Shown here: positions 1 through 10,045 of the stretch, one piece after another
Position numbering within the stretch: the stretch's first letter is position 1
Layout of the letters: each line of letters opens with the position of its first letter
NCBI GenBank assembly: GCA_029718625.1
Contig: CM056379.1
Location: 56,785,487-56,849,486, forward strand
DNA length: 64,000 nt
Origin: Synaphobranchus kaupii
Taxonomy: Eukaryota > Chordata > Actinopteri > Anguilliformes > Synaphobranchidae
Direction of reading: 5' to 3'
The notes under the pieces: generated by a model
Seen by the model: only the letters and a program-made list of their open reading frames with translations
The model's database searches: none
Told to the model about the DNA's origin: nothing
Position numbers and translations under genes: made by a program

Positions 1-57
1 CCACAGCCTGGCCCAGCTGTGCAGGTGCGCCAAGAAGAGGAAGAAGCTTAGCCTGAG

Positions 58-395
58 ATGAAGAAGAAAAAATCTTTGGCAAGCTTCCTCAAGAAGAAAG
101 TGTCATCTTCATCCCAGTCAGAGGCAGACAAAATTGAAACCGAGCTGGCAACCTACTTGTTGTCCCCTGACATAGACCCAGACACTGATCCACTACAGTG
201 GTGGAAGCGCCACGAAGCAAACTTCCCAAGGCTCAGCAAACTGGCCAAGAAATACCTCTCTATCCCTGCTACAAGTGCCCCGTCAGAGAGGGTCTTTAGT
301 GTGGGGGGGGGGGGGGGGGCATTGTAACATGCCACAGGGCGTGCCTTAAACCAGAGGCCGTAGACAGGCTTGTGTTCCTTGCAAAAAACTTGTAA
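58..395 (+). pseudogene. hAT transposase C-terminal dimerization domain, frameshifted at a G tract
   Basis: This is the last exon of a hAT-superfamily (ZBED-like) transposase. The reading frame from 58 shows the dimerization-domain signature: a WW pair in DPLQWWKRHEANFP, then LAKKYLSIPATSAPSERVFS. This domain lets hAT transposases multimerise and closes the RNase H-like catalytic fold. At 303-319 there is a run of 17 G. The frame coming from the left stops just after it at 327, while the family's usual ending (a histidine-arginine region, then LVFLAKNL and a stop at 393-395) continues in another frame. The run has therefore gained or lost bases, most likely by slippage. The normal sequence here is a short SxxG stretch. 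The start codon at 58 is not the true start; the protein begins off the window. Confidence 0.85.
303..319 (+). repeat. 17-nt G homopolymer inside the hAT transposase exon
   Basis: An uninterrupted run of 17 G replaces the few glycine or serine codons normally found here. It is the visible cause of the frameshift in the surrounding transposase. Confidence 0.95.
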
Positions 396-544
396 AAAAC
401 ACATTGAAAGATATTACAGAAGCACCTCATGTATGATTTTGTTATTTAGCATGCAAACAGTTTAATTTTGTTTACAAATGTCTTTTTTTCTTCAGGGATA
501 CAATACATTTTTTCAAGAGTCACCGTTTATTTTACAAAAAGTGA

Positions 545-805
545 TGTTTGGTGAAAGTTAGATTAGCACTTTATTAATCCCAATAGGGAAATTCATCCTT
601 GTTTGATCAAGAGGAACCTTTTATTTGTTTTAAGTGAAGTTTGGTGAAAAGGCAAGTTATTGCACTATTAATCCCAATAGGGACATTCATCTTTGTTTGA
701 TCAAGAGGAACCTTTTATTTTACTTTTTTTTAAGTGAAGATTGGTGAAAGTTAGGTTTGCACTTCAATCCCAATAGGGAAATTCATCTTCGTTTGATCAT
801 TTTTT
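545..805. repeat. Tandem repeat, about 95-bp unit, 2.7 copies, in the hAT 3' region
   Basis: Three diverged units share TTGGTGAAA, then AATCCCAATAGGGA, ATTCATC and GTTTGATCA. The first two also share AAGAGGAACCTTTTATTT. The array lies between the transposase stop and the terminal repeat, where hAT elements often carry subterminal repeats. Confidence 0.85.
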
Positions 806-948
806 TGTGTCAAATAAAAACAAAGCTTATTTGAATGATTTCCTTGTCGTTTCTAGTTTTTAAGAGAAAAAAATCAATTAAAATCGTAAATCGGATGTGG
901 TGTGAAAAAATCGGAGATTTTATTTTTAGGCCATATCGCCCAGCCCTA

Positions 949-1349
949 GCTGTGATGTGCCTTTTACTAAGGAGGGGCTTCCGTCTGGCCACTCTACCAT
1001 AAAGGCCTGATTGGTGGAGTGCTGCCTTGATGGTTGATCTTCTGAAAGGTTCTCCCATCTCCACAAGGATACGCTGGAGCTCTGTCAGAGTGACCCTTGG
1101 GTTCCTGCTCACCTCCCTGGCCAAGGGAGGTGAGCAGGAACCCGTCTTCCCCGATTGCTCAGTTTGGCCGGGCGGCCAGGTCTTAGGAAGATTCTTGGTG
1201 GTTCCAAACTTCTTCCATTTACGAATGATGGTGGCCACTGTGCTCTTTGGGACCTGTAAAGCTGCAGAGATTTTTCCGTACCCTTCTCCAGATCTATGCC
1301 TAGATACAATCCTGTTTCTGAGGTCTGCAGATAATTCCTTTGACCCCAT
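949..1349 (-). pseudogene. Tc1 transposase, N-terminal part, truncated
   Basis: The frame opens at 1349 with MGSKELSADLRNRIVSRH, the usual start of this Tc1 subfamily, followed by the first helix-turn-helix of the paired-like DNA-binding region and the second one (REVSRNPRVTLTELQRIL). Tc1 transposases are about 340 residues, with a DDE catalytic core after the DNA-binding half; here the catalytic half is missing because the hAT element cuts the gene. Relative to the copy at 42 kb there is a 1-nt insertion near 1187 and a 14-nt insertion at about 1127-1140. Together they add 15 nt, so about 16 codons between them are out of frame but the frame is regained downstream. Confidence 0.85.
1099..1143. 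repeat. Perfect 20-bp inverted repeat with a 5-nt spacer
   Basis: Positions 1099-1118 and 1124-1143 are exact reverse complements around GGCCA. The sister copy near 41.88 kb has only the left arm, so the right arm comes from a templated 14-nt inverted insertion. Confidence 0.95.
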
Positions 1350-2405
1350 GGCTTGGAGTTTGCTCTGACATGCACTGTCAACTGTGGGACCTTATATAGG
1401 CAGGTGTTGGCAATCCCCAATCATGTCCAATCAATTGTATTTATCACAGGTGGACTCCAATTAAGTTGTAGAAACATCTCAAGCAGTATCAGTGGAAACC
1501 ATCAGTGGCCTACCTTCAATCTCAGTGCCTCTGCTTGACATCATGAGAAAATCAAAAGAAATCCGTCAAGACCTCAGAAAGAAAACTGTGAACCTCCACA
1601 TGTCTGGTTCATCCTTGAGGGCAATTTCCAAAGGCCTGAAGGTACCACATTTGTCTGTACAAACAATAGTATGCAAATATAAACACCATGGGACCACAAA
1701 GCCGCCATACCACTCAGGAAGGAGACACGTTCTGTCTCCTAGAGATGAACGTGCTTTGGTGCGAAAAGTGCAAATCAATCCCAGAACAACAGCAAAGGAC
1801 CTTGTGAAGATGCTGGAGGGAACAGGTACAAAAGTATCTATATCCACAGTAAAATGAGTCCTATATCGACATAACCTGAAAGGCTGCTCAGCAAGGAAGA
1901 AGCCACTACTCCAAAACCGCCATAAAAAGACTACAGTTTGCAACTGCACATGGGGACAAAGATCTTACTTTTTGGAGAAATGTCCTCTGGTCTGGTGAAA
2001 CAAAAATTGAACTGTTTAGCCATAATGACCATCGTTATGTTTGGAGGAAAAAGGGTGAGGCTTGCAAGCCGAATAACACCATCCCAACCGTGAAGCACGG
2101 GGATGACAGCATCATGTTGTGGGGGTGCTTTGCTGGGACTGGTGCACTTCATAAAATAGATGGCAGGAAGGAAAATTATGTGGATATATTGAAGCAACAT
2201 CTCAATACATCAGCCAGGAAGTTAAAGCTTGGTCGCAAATGGCTCTTCCAAATGGACAATGACCCAAAGCATACTTCCAAAGTTGTGGCAAAATAGCTTA
2301 AGGACAACAAAGTCAAGGTATTGGAGTGGCCATCACAAAGGTCCTGACCTCAATCCAATCGAAAATTTGTGGGCAGAACTGAAAAAGCATGTGCGAGCAA
2401 GGAGG

Positions 2406-4156
2406 TGTCATGGTTTTCAGCCCTGTTTCCCCATGCGATCGTTTTCCTCGGTGGCCACGCGAGGGCGCTGCCCTTTTGGTGGATGCTTGCTCCGCCCTGC
2501 TGAGTTGGCGGAGCTTTCTGTTAAAGCATTTACACCTGTTCGTAGTCACGAGAGTTATATAAGCCTTCCGTCTCCTTCGTTCGGGGCTTCGACATTGATT
2601 GTTAATTGTATGTACTGTGGTGTATTGTTGGCTGTGTGTTCTCGTACCGTTTTGGCTATTCGCCCATTTTTAGCGTCTCTTTGTAGAGGCAGGGCTTATT
2701 TCTTACTGGCTTAGTGGTAGATTATCTCGTAGAAGTTTGGGACCGTAAATCTCTGCTCTATTTTCGCCATAGTGTGCTTTTTCTCTGTGTATGGAGATTT
2801 GGGCGTTCTGTTGGGAACTTTAGTCCAGTTCGCTCCTAGGTGCATGTCGTCTCATGTGAGATTGGGCGTTTGCGCTTCTGCTGGGCTGCTTAGCTTGTGG
2901 AGGTGTAGAGTAGTTGTTCTTTGTTCCCCTTCGCCTGTTTGGTTTTCTTACTGAGAGACCTGGCGTTTTGCTTCGATTCAATTCCCTGTTACTGTGAGCC
3001 AGTAAGTAGCCTTGGTACGTTTTTCCCTGTTTAGTCTCCTTCTCGTGGACTACGTTCCCCTTTGTTGTGAGTCAGGGTTTTTATTCTTATTGAGGTTGTC
3101 GTGCTATTATGTTTGCGTAGGTCTTTGTTACAGCAGTCCTGTTCGCCTTTTTGCCTGCGAGACGATTGTTGTGAACTGTTGTTCTGTTTCGTTCTCCGGG
3201 TGTGTTGTCTCCTTATGTGGAGCTTGGGCGATGTTGTGGACGTGTGTGTGTTTGACTGCGTGTCTTTAATAATAGCCTCGGAACGTTGGCTCTCTGTTCC
3301 ATTTCGCCTCGTTACATTTTTTCCATTAGTCAGAGGCTAGGGCGGTTGTTTTATATTCTAGCTTGCGTTAGTCTGTGGATAGTAAGTTATGGGACGACGG
3401 TGCTTCGTCGGCTCACCTGTAAAATGTTTCTCTCTCTCGGGAGATCGGGTGTTTACCCTCTTGGTTTTATTCATTGGACTGCAAGCCTTTTATATCGCCA
3501 TGGAACGTTAAATCTCTGTTCCTGTTCGCCTCGTTACATTTCCCCTTATTGAGAGGCAGGGCTTGTATTTGTGTTTGCGTGTGACTGCGAGCCTCAAACT
3601 ATGCCTTGGAACATCAATTACCTGTTCCTTTGCCTCGTTTCATCTCCTGTCTTAGAGGTTAGGGCGTGGCTCTGTTTTAAGCTTGTCATTTTTGCTGGTA
3701 AGGTTATGGGACTGCGGTTCTCCGTCGGCTCGCCTGTAAAGTGTTTCTTCCCCCTGGGAGATCGGGCGTTTACCCTCCTTTAGGTTCCGCATATGGCTTA
3801 ATTCCAGCTTATGTAATTAGCCACGTACGGTTATCTGTTCTTTCACCTCGTATTTAATCAGATATTTCTGCTTCATTGGTTTACTGTTTATTTGTTTTTG
3901 TCTTTTCGCTACTCGCCCGTTATGGTGTCTCGTTACCGAGACAGGGCGCGTTTTATTTCTGGCTGTTCTGATCCCTGTCCTTACGCTCTACTTAGCGGTT
4001 GACAGTTAGCCAGTTAGTAGCGTCTGTCGTGGTGTTCGTGTTCCTTGTCTTGTCTCCTCCCTTATCTGCGGGTATCCCGCCTTAGTGGCCTAAGGGCTTT
4101 ATGAATCCCCTTGCTGCGTTTGGCTCCTCCTTCCTCACATGTCACGCCCCATTACA
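2406..4156. mobile_element. Solo LTR (1751 bp) with 5-bp target duplication
   Basis: The insertion starts TGTCATGG, ends ATTACA and is flanked by GGAGG at 2401-2405 and at 4157-4161. The intact site in the related Tc1 copy near 11247 has GGAGG once. TG...CA ends and a 5-bp duplication are the signature of LTR retrotransposons, and with no internal coding region this is a solo LTR left by recombination. It is T- and G-rich on the plus strand and carries internal repeats: CCTGTAAARTGTTT and GGGAGATCGGG at about 3412-3465 recur at about 3730-3783, and GAGGCAGGGC-like motifs recur near 2687, 3330, 3551, 3653 and 3940. The family (Gypsy or BEL) cannot be decided from the LTR alone. Confidence 0.85.
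3395..3783. repeat. Diverged internal repeats of the solo LTR, about 318 bp apart
   Basis: The block from GGGACGACGGTGCTTCGTCGG to GTTTACCCTC recurs about 318 bases later with substitutions. The intervening sequence also shares short motifs, which suggests expansion of the LTR by tandem duplication. Confidence 0.7.
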
Positions 4157-4418
4157 GGAGGACTACAAACTTGACTCAGTTACACCAGTTCTGTCAGGAG
4201 GAATGGGCCAAAATCCCAGCAGCTTATTGTGAGAAGCTTGTGGAAGGCTACCCGAAACGTTTGACCCAAGTTAAACAATTTAAAGGCAATGTTACGAAAT
4301 ACTAACAGAGTGTATGTAAACTTCTGACTCACTGGGAATGTGATGAAAGAAATACAAAGCTAAAATAAATCAATAAATGGTTACCTTTTTGTTCAGCTCT
4401 TTCGCACCTAGAGCTTAA

Positions 4419-5061
4419 AGGGATAGTTCGGAATTTTGGACATAATGTCTCAATTACGACTTACCCATGATGTAGTTGATTGATGGAAACCATTTTCAGC
4501 TAATTCCATGCTGTCCCTTCTTTTGGCCATACACATGTTGCTAATGCGAGCGCAACTCTATGGCAACCGGTAGCGTCCACTACCAGACACACTTAAACAC
4601 TCCACAGTGCACCCAAAGCAAATAAAATACGATGACAGTCTATCGGGGGAGCGATACTTTACGTTACCTACGAATGTAGTGCCGGCACTGGTCGACTATA
4701 ACAACAAAGAAGAGTAACAAGTTGCAATGGCCATGTTCGCTCCGCCGCCGTACTTCCACAGAGAATATAGGTCAGCACAAAGTAAAGGATTCAACGATAG
4801 TTTGACTTAAAAAATGATGGCATAAACACTCACAATAACCCCGATAGACTGTCGTTGTATTGCTTTGGGTGCACTGTGGAGTGTTTAAGTGCGTTTGGTA
4901 GTGGATGCTACCAGTTACCATAGAGTTGTGCTAGCATTAGCAACGTGTGTATGTTCAAAAGAAGGACAGCATGGAATTAGCTGAAAATGGTTTCCATCAA
5001 TCAACTACATCATGGGTAAGTCGTAATTGAGACATTATGTCCAAAATTCCGAACTATCCCT
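4419..5061. mobile_element. TTAA-flanked foldback MITE with about 225-bp arms
   Basis: The ends are AGGGATAGTTCGGAATTTTG and its reverse complement. TTAA flanks both sides, at 4415-4418 and 5062-5065. The inverted arms extend to about 4650 and 4838 with few differences, leaving a loop of about 190 bases. TTAA duplication with AGGGATA-type ends fits Kolobok-like or piggyBac-like non-autonomous elements. No coding frame is seen. Confidence 0.85.
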
Positions 5062-5065
5062 TTAA

Positions 5066-5726
5066 GGTTTTCTTTCCAGATGATTGAAAGTGACTAGATA
5101 GATTAACAAAAATGGACTGTTGGAGGCCAAATAAGGAATATTGAAAATTCCCTTTGCAGAACTTGCAGTTGAGGTCCATACGTGAAACGCTCTGTAATTA
5201 GTTTGAATGTGCTGTAGCTACTTGCGGCAAGGAGAGTCACGGCATGAGCAGTTGGCCTATAACTTGCTTTATCAGTTCAGCCAGTGTTAAGCAGTATTAT
5301 TGCTGTATGGTGCTGGTGCCCCAGCTGTGTGTTCTGTGATGGCATCCTCCAGTTGCCTGCAGCTTGAGGCATACGTGTATGCAGGCACATGGGTAATGCC
5401 TATAAGGGCATCATGATGTTCCCATCTCAGTTCTTAACCAATGGGCATGTGTCTGGTGCTTCAAAAGCCACTCCTAGGAACATCCTAGTCTTGCTGGCGG
5501 GGATCATGACTAAGTGATTGCCGTGAGTAAAAAACTGATTAATGCATAGACGTGTCCACCCCCAGGGAGGCTTGTGACCCCTGCACCTTGTCCCAGAATC
5601 CCCTCTTTTACCAGTTCTGTTTTCATAGTGGCTCTATGGAGATAGCAGACAGAGAGAGTGATGCTGGTGTAGTCCAACAGGGCCATGCTGTGCAGGGTCT
5701 GGAGGGGAGGCTGTGCGAGGTGAATG
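5066..5726. other. No recognisable feature
   Basis: Single-copy-looking sequence. I see no coding frame, RNA gene or repeat that can be supported. Confidence 0.5.
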
Positions 5727-5830
5727 TAGGGCTGGGCAGTATGCCGTATTTTTAGGTATACCGGTATGAATTCACGCATCAGTATGTGGTTTGTAATACC
5801 ATCGTCAACGATATTTTATTGTTTTTCATC
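5727..5830 (+). repeat. hAT-type 5' terminal sequence
   Basis: Begins TAGGGCTGGGCAGTATGCCG and continues with alternating TATACCGGTATG-type sequence, as in fish hAT ends. No partner end or target duplication was found. Confidence 0.5.
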
Positions 5831-6001
5831 CAATTAATATTAAATATTGCACATTGCAACAGTATGAGAAAGAATTTGCGATGTAAACTTCATGTGAATT
5901 GTCTGTTTTGTCTGCCTCATTGGGAAAATGTAACATGACATTGCAAACAACACTCTGTTGCATCTGGCTGCGCTTTTAAATTATTATGGAATGCCTGGAA
6001 G

Positions 6002-6060
6002 TAGGGCTGGACGATAAACCATATTAGCGATTGAATTATCAAATGATTTTTAACCCCTTA
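6002..6060 (+). repeat. hAT-type terminal sequence
   Basis: Begins TAGGGCTGGACGATAAACCA. It is the same class of terminus as at 5727 but a different family. The matching right end was not found. Confidence 0.45.
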
Positions 6061-6235
6061 AGTGGTTTATTTTATTTGCATTCATTCCGTTTTTTTTACG
6101 ATGAAATATTCAATCAATCTGGTACCACAATATACCGTTTGAAAGTGTTAAAATTCCTTTTCTGGGCAAAAATGTTTTATTTTTTAGCCGAGAAAAACGT
6201 CCACTGTGTTTGCGCTTCTGTCACTTTGTTTCAGT

Positions 6236-6310
6236 TAGGGCTGGGCGATGTCTATTAAAAATAATAATAATACTGTCATGTGAAACATCGTGATACACAA
6301 TACTATCGCC
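6236..6310 (+). repeat. hAT-type terminal sequence
   Basis: Begins TAGGGCTGGGCGATGTCTAT, followed by an AAT-rich run and GAAACATCGTGATACA. No partner end was found. Confidence 0.45.
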
Positions 6311-7763
6311 CCGCCCCACCCTCCAGAACAACACCTCTGTTATTGTTGGAATACAGCAGAACCTTTACTATCCAACACCCTCAAGGAATCAGTGGTGCTG
6401 GAAAGTAGAATGTTCTGGATAGTAGAACATGCCCCAAAGTTATAACATTTTGTGAATTGTTTCACAAATCTACACACAATAAAGGTAGGACAATGTGCAT
6501 GCAGTGTCGGGCTAGTGCCGTATTTATAACCCAATCAGTGCAGGATGTTTAAACTTGCACGCCCAGGCGTATTTTCGATTTTTTGTTAAATAAAAGTTTT
6601 TTTTAATGGAATATTATTATTCTGCCCTCACCCCAGTTGTTTCGCTAGTTGTTTTCTGTGACACTTACGGCGCAAGTAGACTTAGTGCTAGTAAGCATAG
6701 TTATGATGATTTCAGGCGTCTGTACAAACGTCTGTAACTCCCGACAGAAACTAAGAGACATTCAGTGAGACATCCAACCGCCAGCTCGTTCAGTGTAACA
6801 GTAGCCTATACCATACACAAAAAAATACCATAAAAACGGAAACATTGCTGCTAGTCTTTTTTCTGTTTTCTTACAGTATAACCATTCCAAACATGCAAAG
6901 TCTCTCATTTTTTATTTATTTTTTATTTAACCTTTATCAAAGTCCTATCTACTGTATAGCCTACTGTGTAATAAGCAAGTAAGTACGTAAGCAAGCAAAC
7001 TGTATAGCTACTGCTTACTCGCATACTTAACAGCTTCTTAAAAAAAGTATACTCAACTGGCATACTCAATAGTAGGCTGTGAAGCTGTTGTTACAACTGT
7101 AAACAGTATTAGCTTGCGGGCTAGCTCAAAGAGTTCTTAGCTCAGTTACCAATTATTCCAGTACAACTTCCAACGATTTTGTGGACCATTACAACACCTT
7201 CTGAGAAATTTTGCTTAAATGGGTGGTGGAAGGCTACCGTTTTGAGCCCAAATACACAACTGAGGAGATTAGTCGAAGGTGCTACATGCAGCCGACCCAG
7301 GAGTGCCTCGGGTAAACGATGTCTGGTGGTGGACCGAGAGGAGAAATGAGTGTCGCAGACTTCTGGCTAAGCTAGCTAATATGGTTTCACTAAGTAGATA
7401 AATGAAGGGTTGTGTCTCATATCAATCAGAAGGACAGCTACTTTTCTACAAAGCAAACATAATTTTTTTGTGGAACTCTCATTTAAGAGTCCTAAAGTTA
7501 GGACTGACATGCCCATTACTTTTAAGAGTTTCTCCTAAATCAGCAAGTTAAAAGCTACTTTTAGCCTTTTTTATCCTGTTTTTTGGCGCTGATATTTTGC
7601 TAGCTAACTTGCATCAATTAGCCTAGTACACAGCAGACATGCTATTGCTTACCAGCTTTTCCATAAGTAGGTTAGCTAGCTAATGTAATGTAACAATCAA
7701 GTGTGGCTGCATACTTCTATAAAAAACATCAAAAGCCTTATTTATAATTATAGCTTGCAGAAA
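6311..7763. other. AT-rich single-copy-looking DNA
   Basis: I see no coding frame or paired ends here. It contains short simple-sequence patches, for example TAAGCAAGTAAG near 6970. Confidence 0.45.
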
Positions 7764-8517
7764 TGTGACGCGGTATGTCAAAACCAGGCGGAATTGGGCA
7801 GAGCTACGAACGGAGGAACAGCTGCAAAATGCCTTGGGGGTGAATCTTAGCGGTTTAGAGATTTTTGGACATTTATGATGCTACAAATATAAAAAATGTT
7901 CTGTAAAAGTTTCTAACTGAAATTTCATCGACAAAGTATTTTTTTAAACACTTTTAAAGAGGCATATAATTTCACAAAATGATGCCTTGTTCGAGATTTT
8001 GCTTGGGAATGACACCAAATTTAAAAGCAAGTTTCGAAGTTACTGAATGAAGCCAGCGAATTCAGACTAGGAAATGAACCTGGCCTGCAAGATTTAATTA
8101 CGGACTATTTCATCAGTAAAGACAGTGTAGATTCGGACAAAAGTTGACGATGCAATGAACGTAGCACGTGAAGTTTACAATGAGTGAGATTACGATCTTA
8201 GAATGTGTCAGTGCAAGTGTAAACAAAACTGCTTTGGTACAGATTTGGTTCATTTATAATGTACTTTATTGTAATGATATTGTGAACATGGCTGCAACAT
8301 TATTTGCTGCAGTACACTCCTTTGACACTGATTTGTATTTTAACATATTTAGTATTCAAACGGTCCGATTAAAATCTTAATAACTTCGCTTTGGAATATC
8401 CGATTTGAAAAAAGAAAGCGGAGTTGTAAAGTGCAAGGTCTATATTTTACTAATATACCAATAACTCAAAATTGACCTCTTGCCCAATTCCGCCTGGTTT
8501 TGACATACCGCGTCACA
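7764..8517. mobile_element. 754-bp MITE with perfect 36-bp terminal inverted repeats, superfamily unknown
   Basis: The left end TGTGACGCGGTATGTCAAAA continues through CCAGGCGGAATTGGGC, and the exact reverse complement closes the element. If the outer T/A is left out, AAAT flanks both sides (7761-7764 and 8517-8520), which could be a 4-bp duplication but may be chance. The interior is AT-rich and no transposase remnant is recognised. Confidence 0.8.
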
Positions 8518-9182
8518 AATGTTAGAAACCAAATTAGAAATGTCCTTGTCACAATGCATCAGATGGTGCCTTCATGCAGATGGCAAATTTGGTCAATTCT
8601 CGCCTATTTATTTAGGTGGTGCTCTGTTTAAGGCTTTATAACTCCAGGTGTGAGCATCAGAGAAACTTGGCAAATGGCTTAAATGAAACCAGACATTTAC
8701 AATACAAACTTTATATTTGTTTATTTTCATAATTTAAGTCAAAATAAAGTGCCACAAATGCAAAGAAACTTTGGAAAAATGTGTTTTTCTTTAGTTTGCA
8801 ATGAAATACAGAGAGCTACATATGTGAAACAGGTAAATCTATGCATTTCCTGGATCACACCACAAGTGTGCAAAATCTGAGGATGATATGCAGAACTACT
8901 AAAGATTTATGATGCAAAATGTAGGCAGTGTACCCTGTTGTCCATTAGTGTCTCCAAATCTATCCAAATGGCTAAATTGTGCACTGCTTTAAATCATAAA
9001 TTAATGATATATTTAACTACAAATGTTTTGGATCATAAAACTCACTTTTGGAGAAGTGGGAATTACTATCTTTTCATCAGTGTAGGGGAGTAGATATCTA
9101 TGCGTCCATAACCCTATCCAATACATGTCATAAAATGAATAAAATGTGTTTTGTCCATTATAAAGCAGATACATTTGCCCCT
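8518..9182. other. AT-rich DNA, no supported feature
   Basis: Short open frames here show no family resemblance. Confidence 0.4.
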
Positions 9183-9507
9183 TGTGATGGTTTAAGATGA
9201 AAACATCAATATCACACTGTTACACACACCTAAATATGTAGCCTAATCATTCACTCTTGTACCTCAATAAAACATCAATTTCCCCTGTACTGTACAGTAT
9301 GCATTCCTGCTACGGGAAAATAGTGACACTTAGAAACTCCGTATTCTGCAGATTTGTCACGAATCGTGTACTAATAAAGATAAAACACAGAGTTTGAGGT
9401 CTCCATTGATAGTTTGGCTGCAGGAGCAAGGGATGTCTCTTTTGAGCAAAATCTTGGCACCGGCGTCCTGGTCACTAGGCCAATGCGCAAAGGAGTTAAG
9501 GCTTGGT
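9183..9507. repeat. Dispersed repeat shared with 36.3-37.35 kb
   Basis: Two blocks, about 9183-9300 (including CACACCTAAATATGTAGCC) and 9333-9507 (including TTCTGCAG, CACGAATCGTGTAC and GGCTGCAGGAGCAA), recur in the same order and orientation near 36296-36420 and 37187-37350. A weaker relative of the first block lies at about 59865-59935. Confidence 0.75.
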
Positions 9508-10045
9508 TTGAATCTTGGTGTAAAGAGTAGCTATTGTCAAACACCCAGCCATTTTTATTTAGAAAGGAGAAGCTGAATGTAACAGACATTTTCTTAGTTA
9601 TTTTTGTACTCCCAGTTTGACTCATAGTCACAGAGATGGGTTCTGGTTGATGTACAGTGGACACTTGTCAAGGAGGAGTGTTACAAGCTAAATTACAAAG
9701 CAGTCAGTTCACCCTACATGTGTGTTGATTCTTTTAAGCAATAACAAATCATTGTGTTCATTGTTTGGCCAGGAGTAGTACTTAGTAAATGTCTTGGTCT
9801 GTTCTCTGTAAATTCCCTGTTGTTGACAATATGTGGTGTGTTTAATGTAATTAACTTTTTGGCCGACTAGCTACAGTGGCTGGTAGATGCCCAAACATCA
9901 AAGCAAAAAAGGATTAAGATACATTACAGAAAACGCATACATATGTTTAGTAGCTCTGATAAAACAATATTTATTATATGTATAAAACATACACACTACA
10001 AACATACCTAGGTGATACAGTTCAAAACACACATGCGCACACACA
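9508..10045. other. No supported feature; a short CA run at the end
   Basis: Single-copy-looking AT-rich DNA. A CA-rich patch (about 10029-10046) borders the next transposon and may have replaced its TA flank. Confidence 0.4.

Larger units (their letters stand above)
1..948 (+). mobile_element. hAT DNA transposon, 3' part (5' end lies outside the window)
   Basis: The left edge enters the element inside its transposase gene. The right end carries the hAT-type terminal sequence, which read from the other strand begins TAGGGCTGGGCGATATGG. The end abuts position 949, where a Tc1 fragment resumes in the order seen in the better copy near 41.7 kb, so this hAT inserted into that Tc1. The expected 8-bp target duplication would be 949-956, but its partner is off the window. 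Between the gene and the end lie about 550 bases of AT-rich non-coding DNA with a tandem repeat. Confidence 0.8.
949..1497 (-). mobile_element. Tc1-like transposon fragment (family of the 41-kb copy)
   Basis: The sequence matches the Tc1 at 41122-42494 base for base over long stretches, in the same orientation, from the middle of the transposase gene back past its start codon. The left side is cut by the hAT element at 948. The right side stops at about 1497, where the other copy continues towards its terminal repeat but this one switches to a different Tc1 family. Neither terminal repeat is present. Confidence 0.85.
1543..4305 (+). pseudogene. Sleeping Beauty-like Tc1 transposase, degenerate and interrupted
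   Basis: The gene starts at 1543 (MRKSKEIRQDLRKKTV) and encodes the two helix-turn-helix motifs up to about 1855, where a TGA replaces the codon after STVK. Further frames continue: the first catalytic block reads LWSGETKIELF near 1986, so the first catalytic aspartate is glycine; then SIMLWGCF near 2110, and the second catalytic block MDNDPKHTSK near 2250. A stop follows at 2294, and a one-base insertion lies in the third block near 2340. The solo LTR at 2406-4156 splits the gene after the arginine-rich segment. The C-terminus (LTQLHQFCQEEWAKIP to the final TKY) is at 4170-4305. The copy cannot make active enzyme. Confidence 0.85.
1498..4371 (+). mobile_element. Sleeping Beauty-like Tc1 transposon, both ends lost, split by a solo LTR
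   Basis: The two parts, 1498-2405 and 4157-4371, match the copy at 10046-11621 from just before the start codon to just past the inner right repeat (TGTATGTAAACTT followed by GACTCACTGGGAATG). The left terminal repeat is absent because the sequence fuses to another Tc1 at about 1497-1507. The right terminal repeat is absent beyond about 4371. Confidence 0.85.

Noticed and set aside
2229..2714. A 161-codon frame
   Set aside because: It starts out of frame within the Tc1 transposase gene and reads across the insertion point into the solo LTR, so it is a junction artefact.
2772..3783. Several 60-90-codon frames in the 2.8-3.8 kb region
   Set aside because: They lie inside the solo LTR and consist of T-rich hydrophobic translations that shift with its internal repeats.
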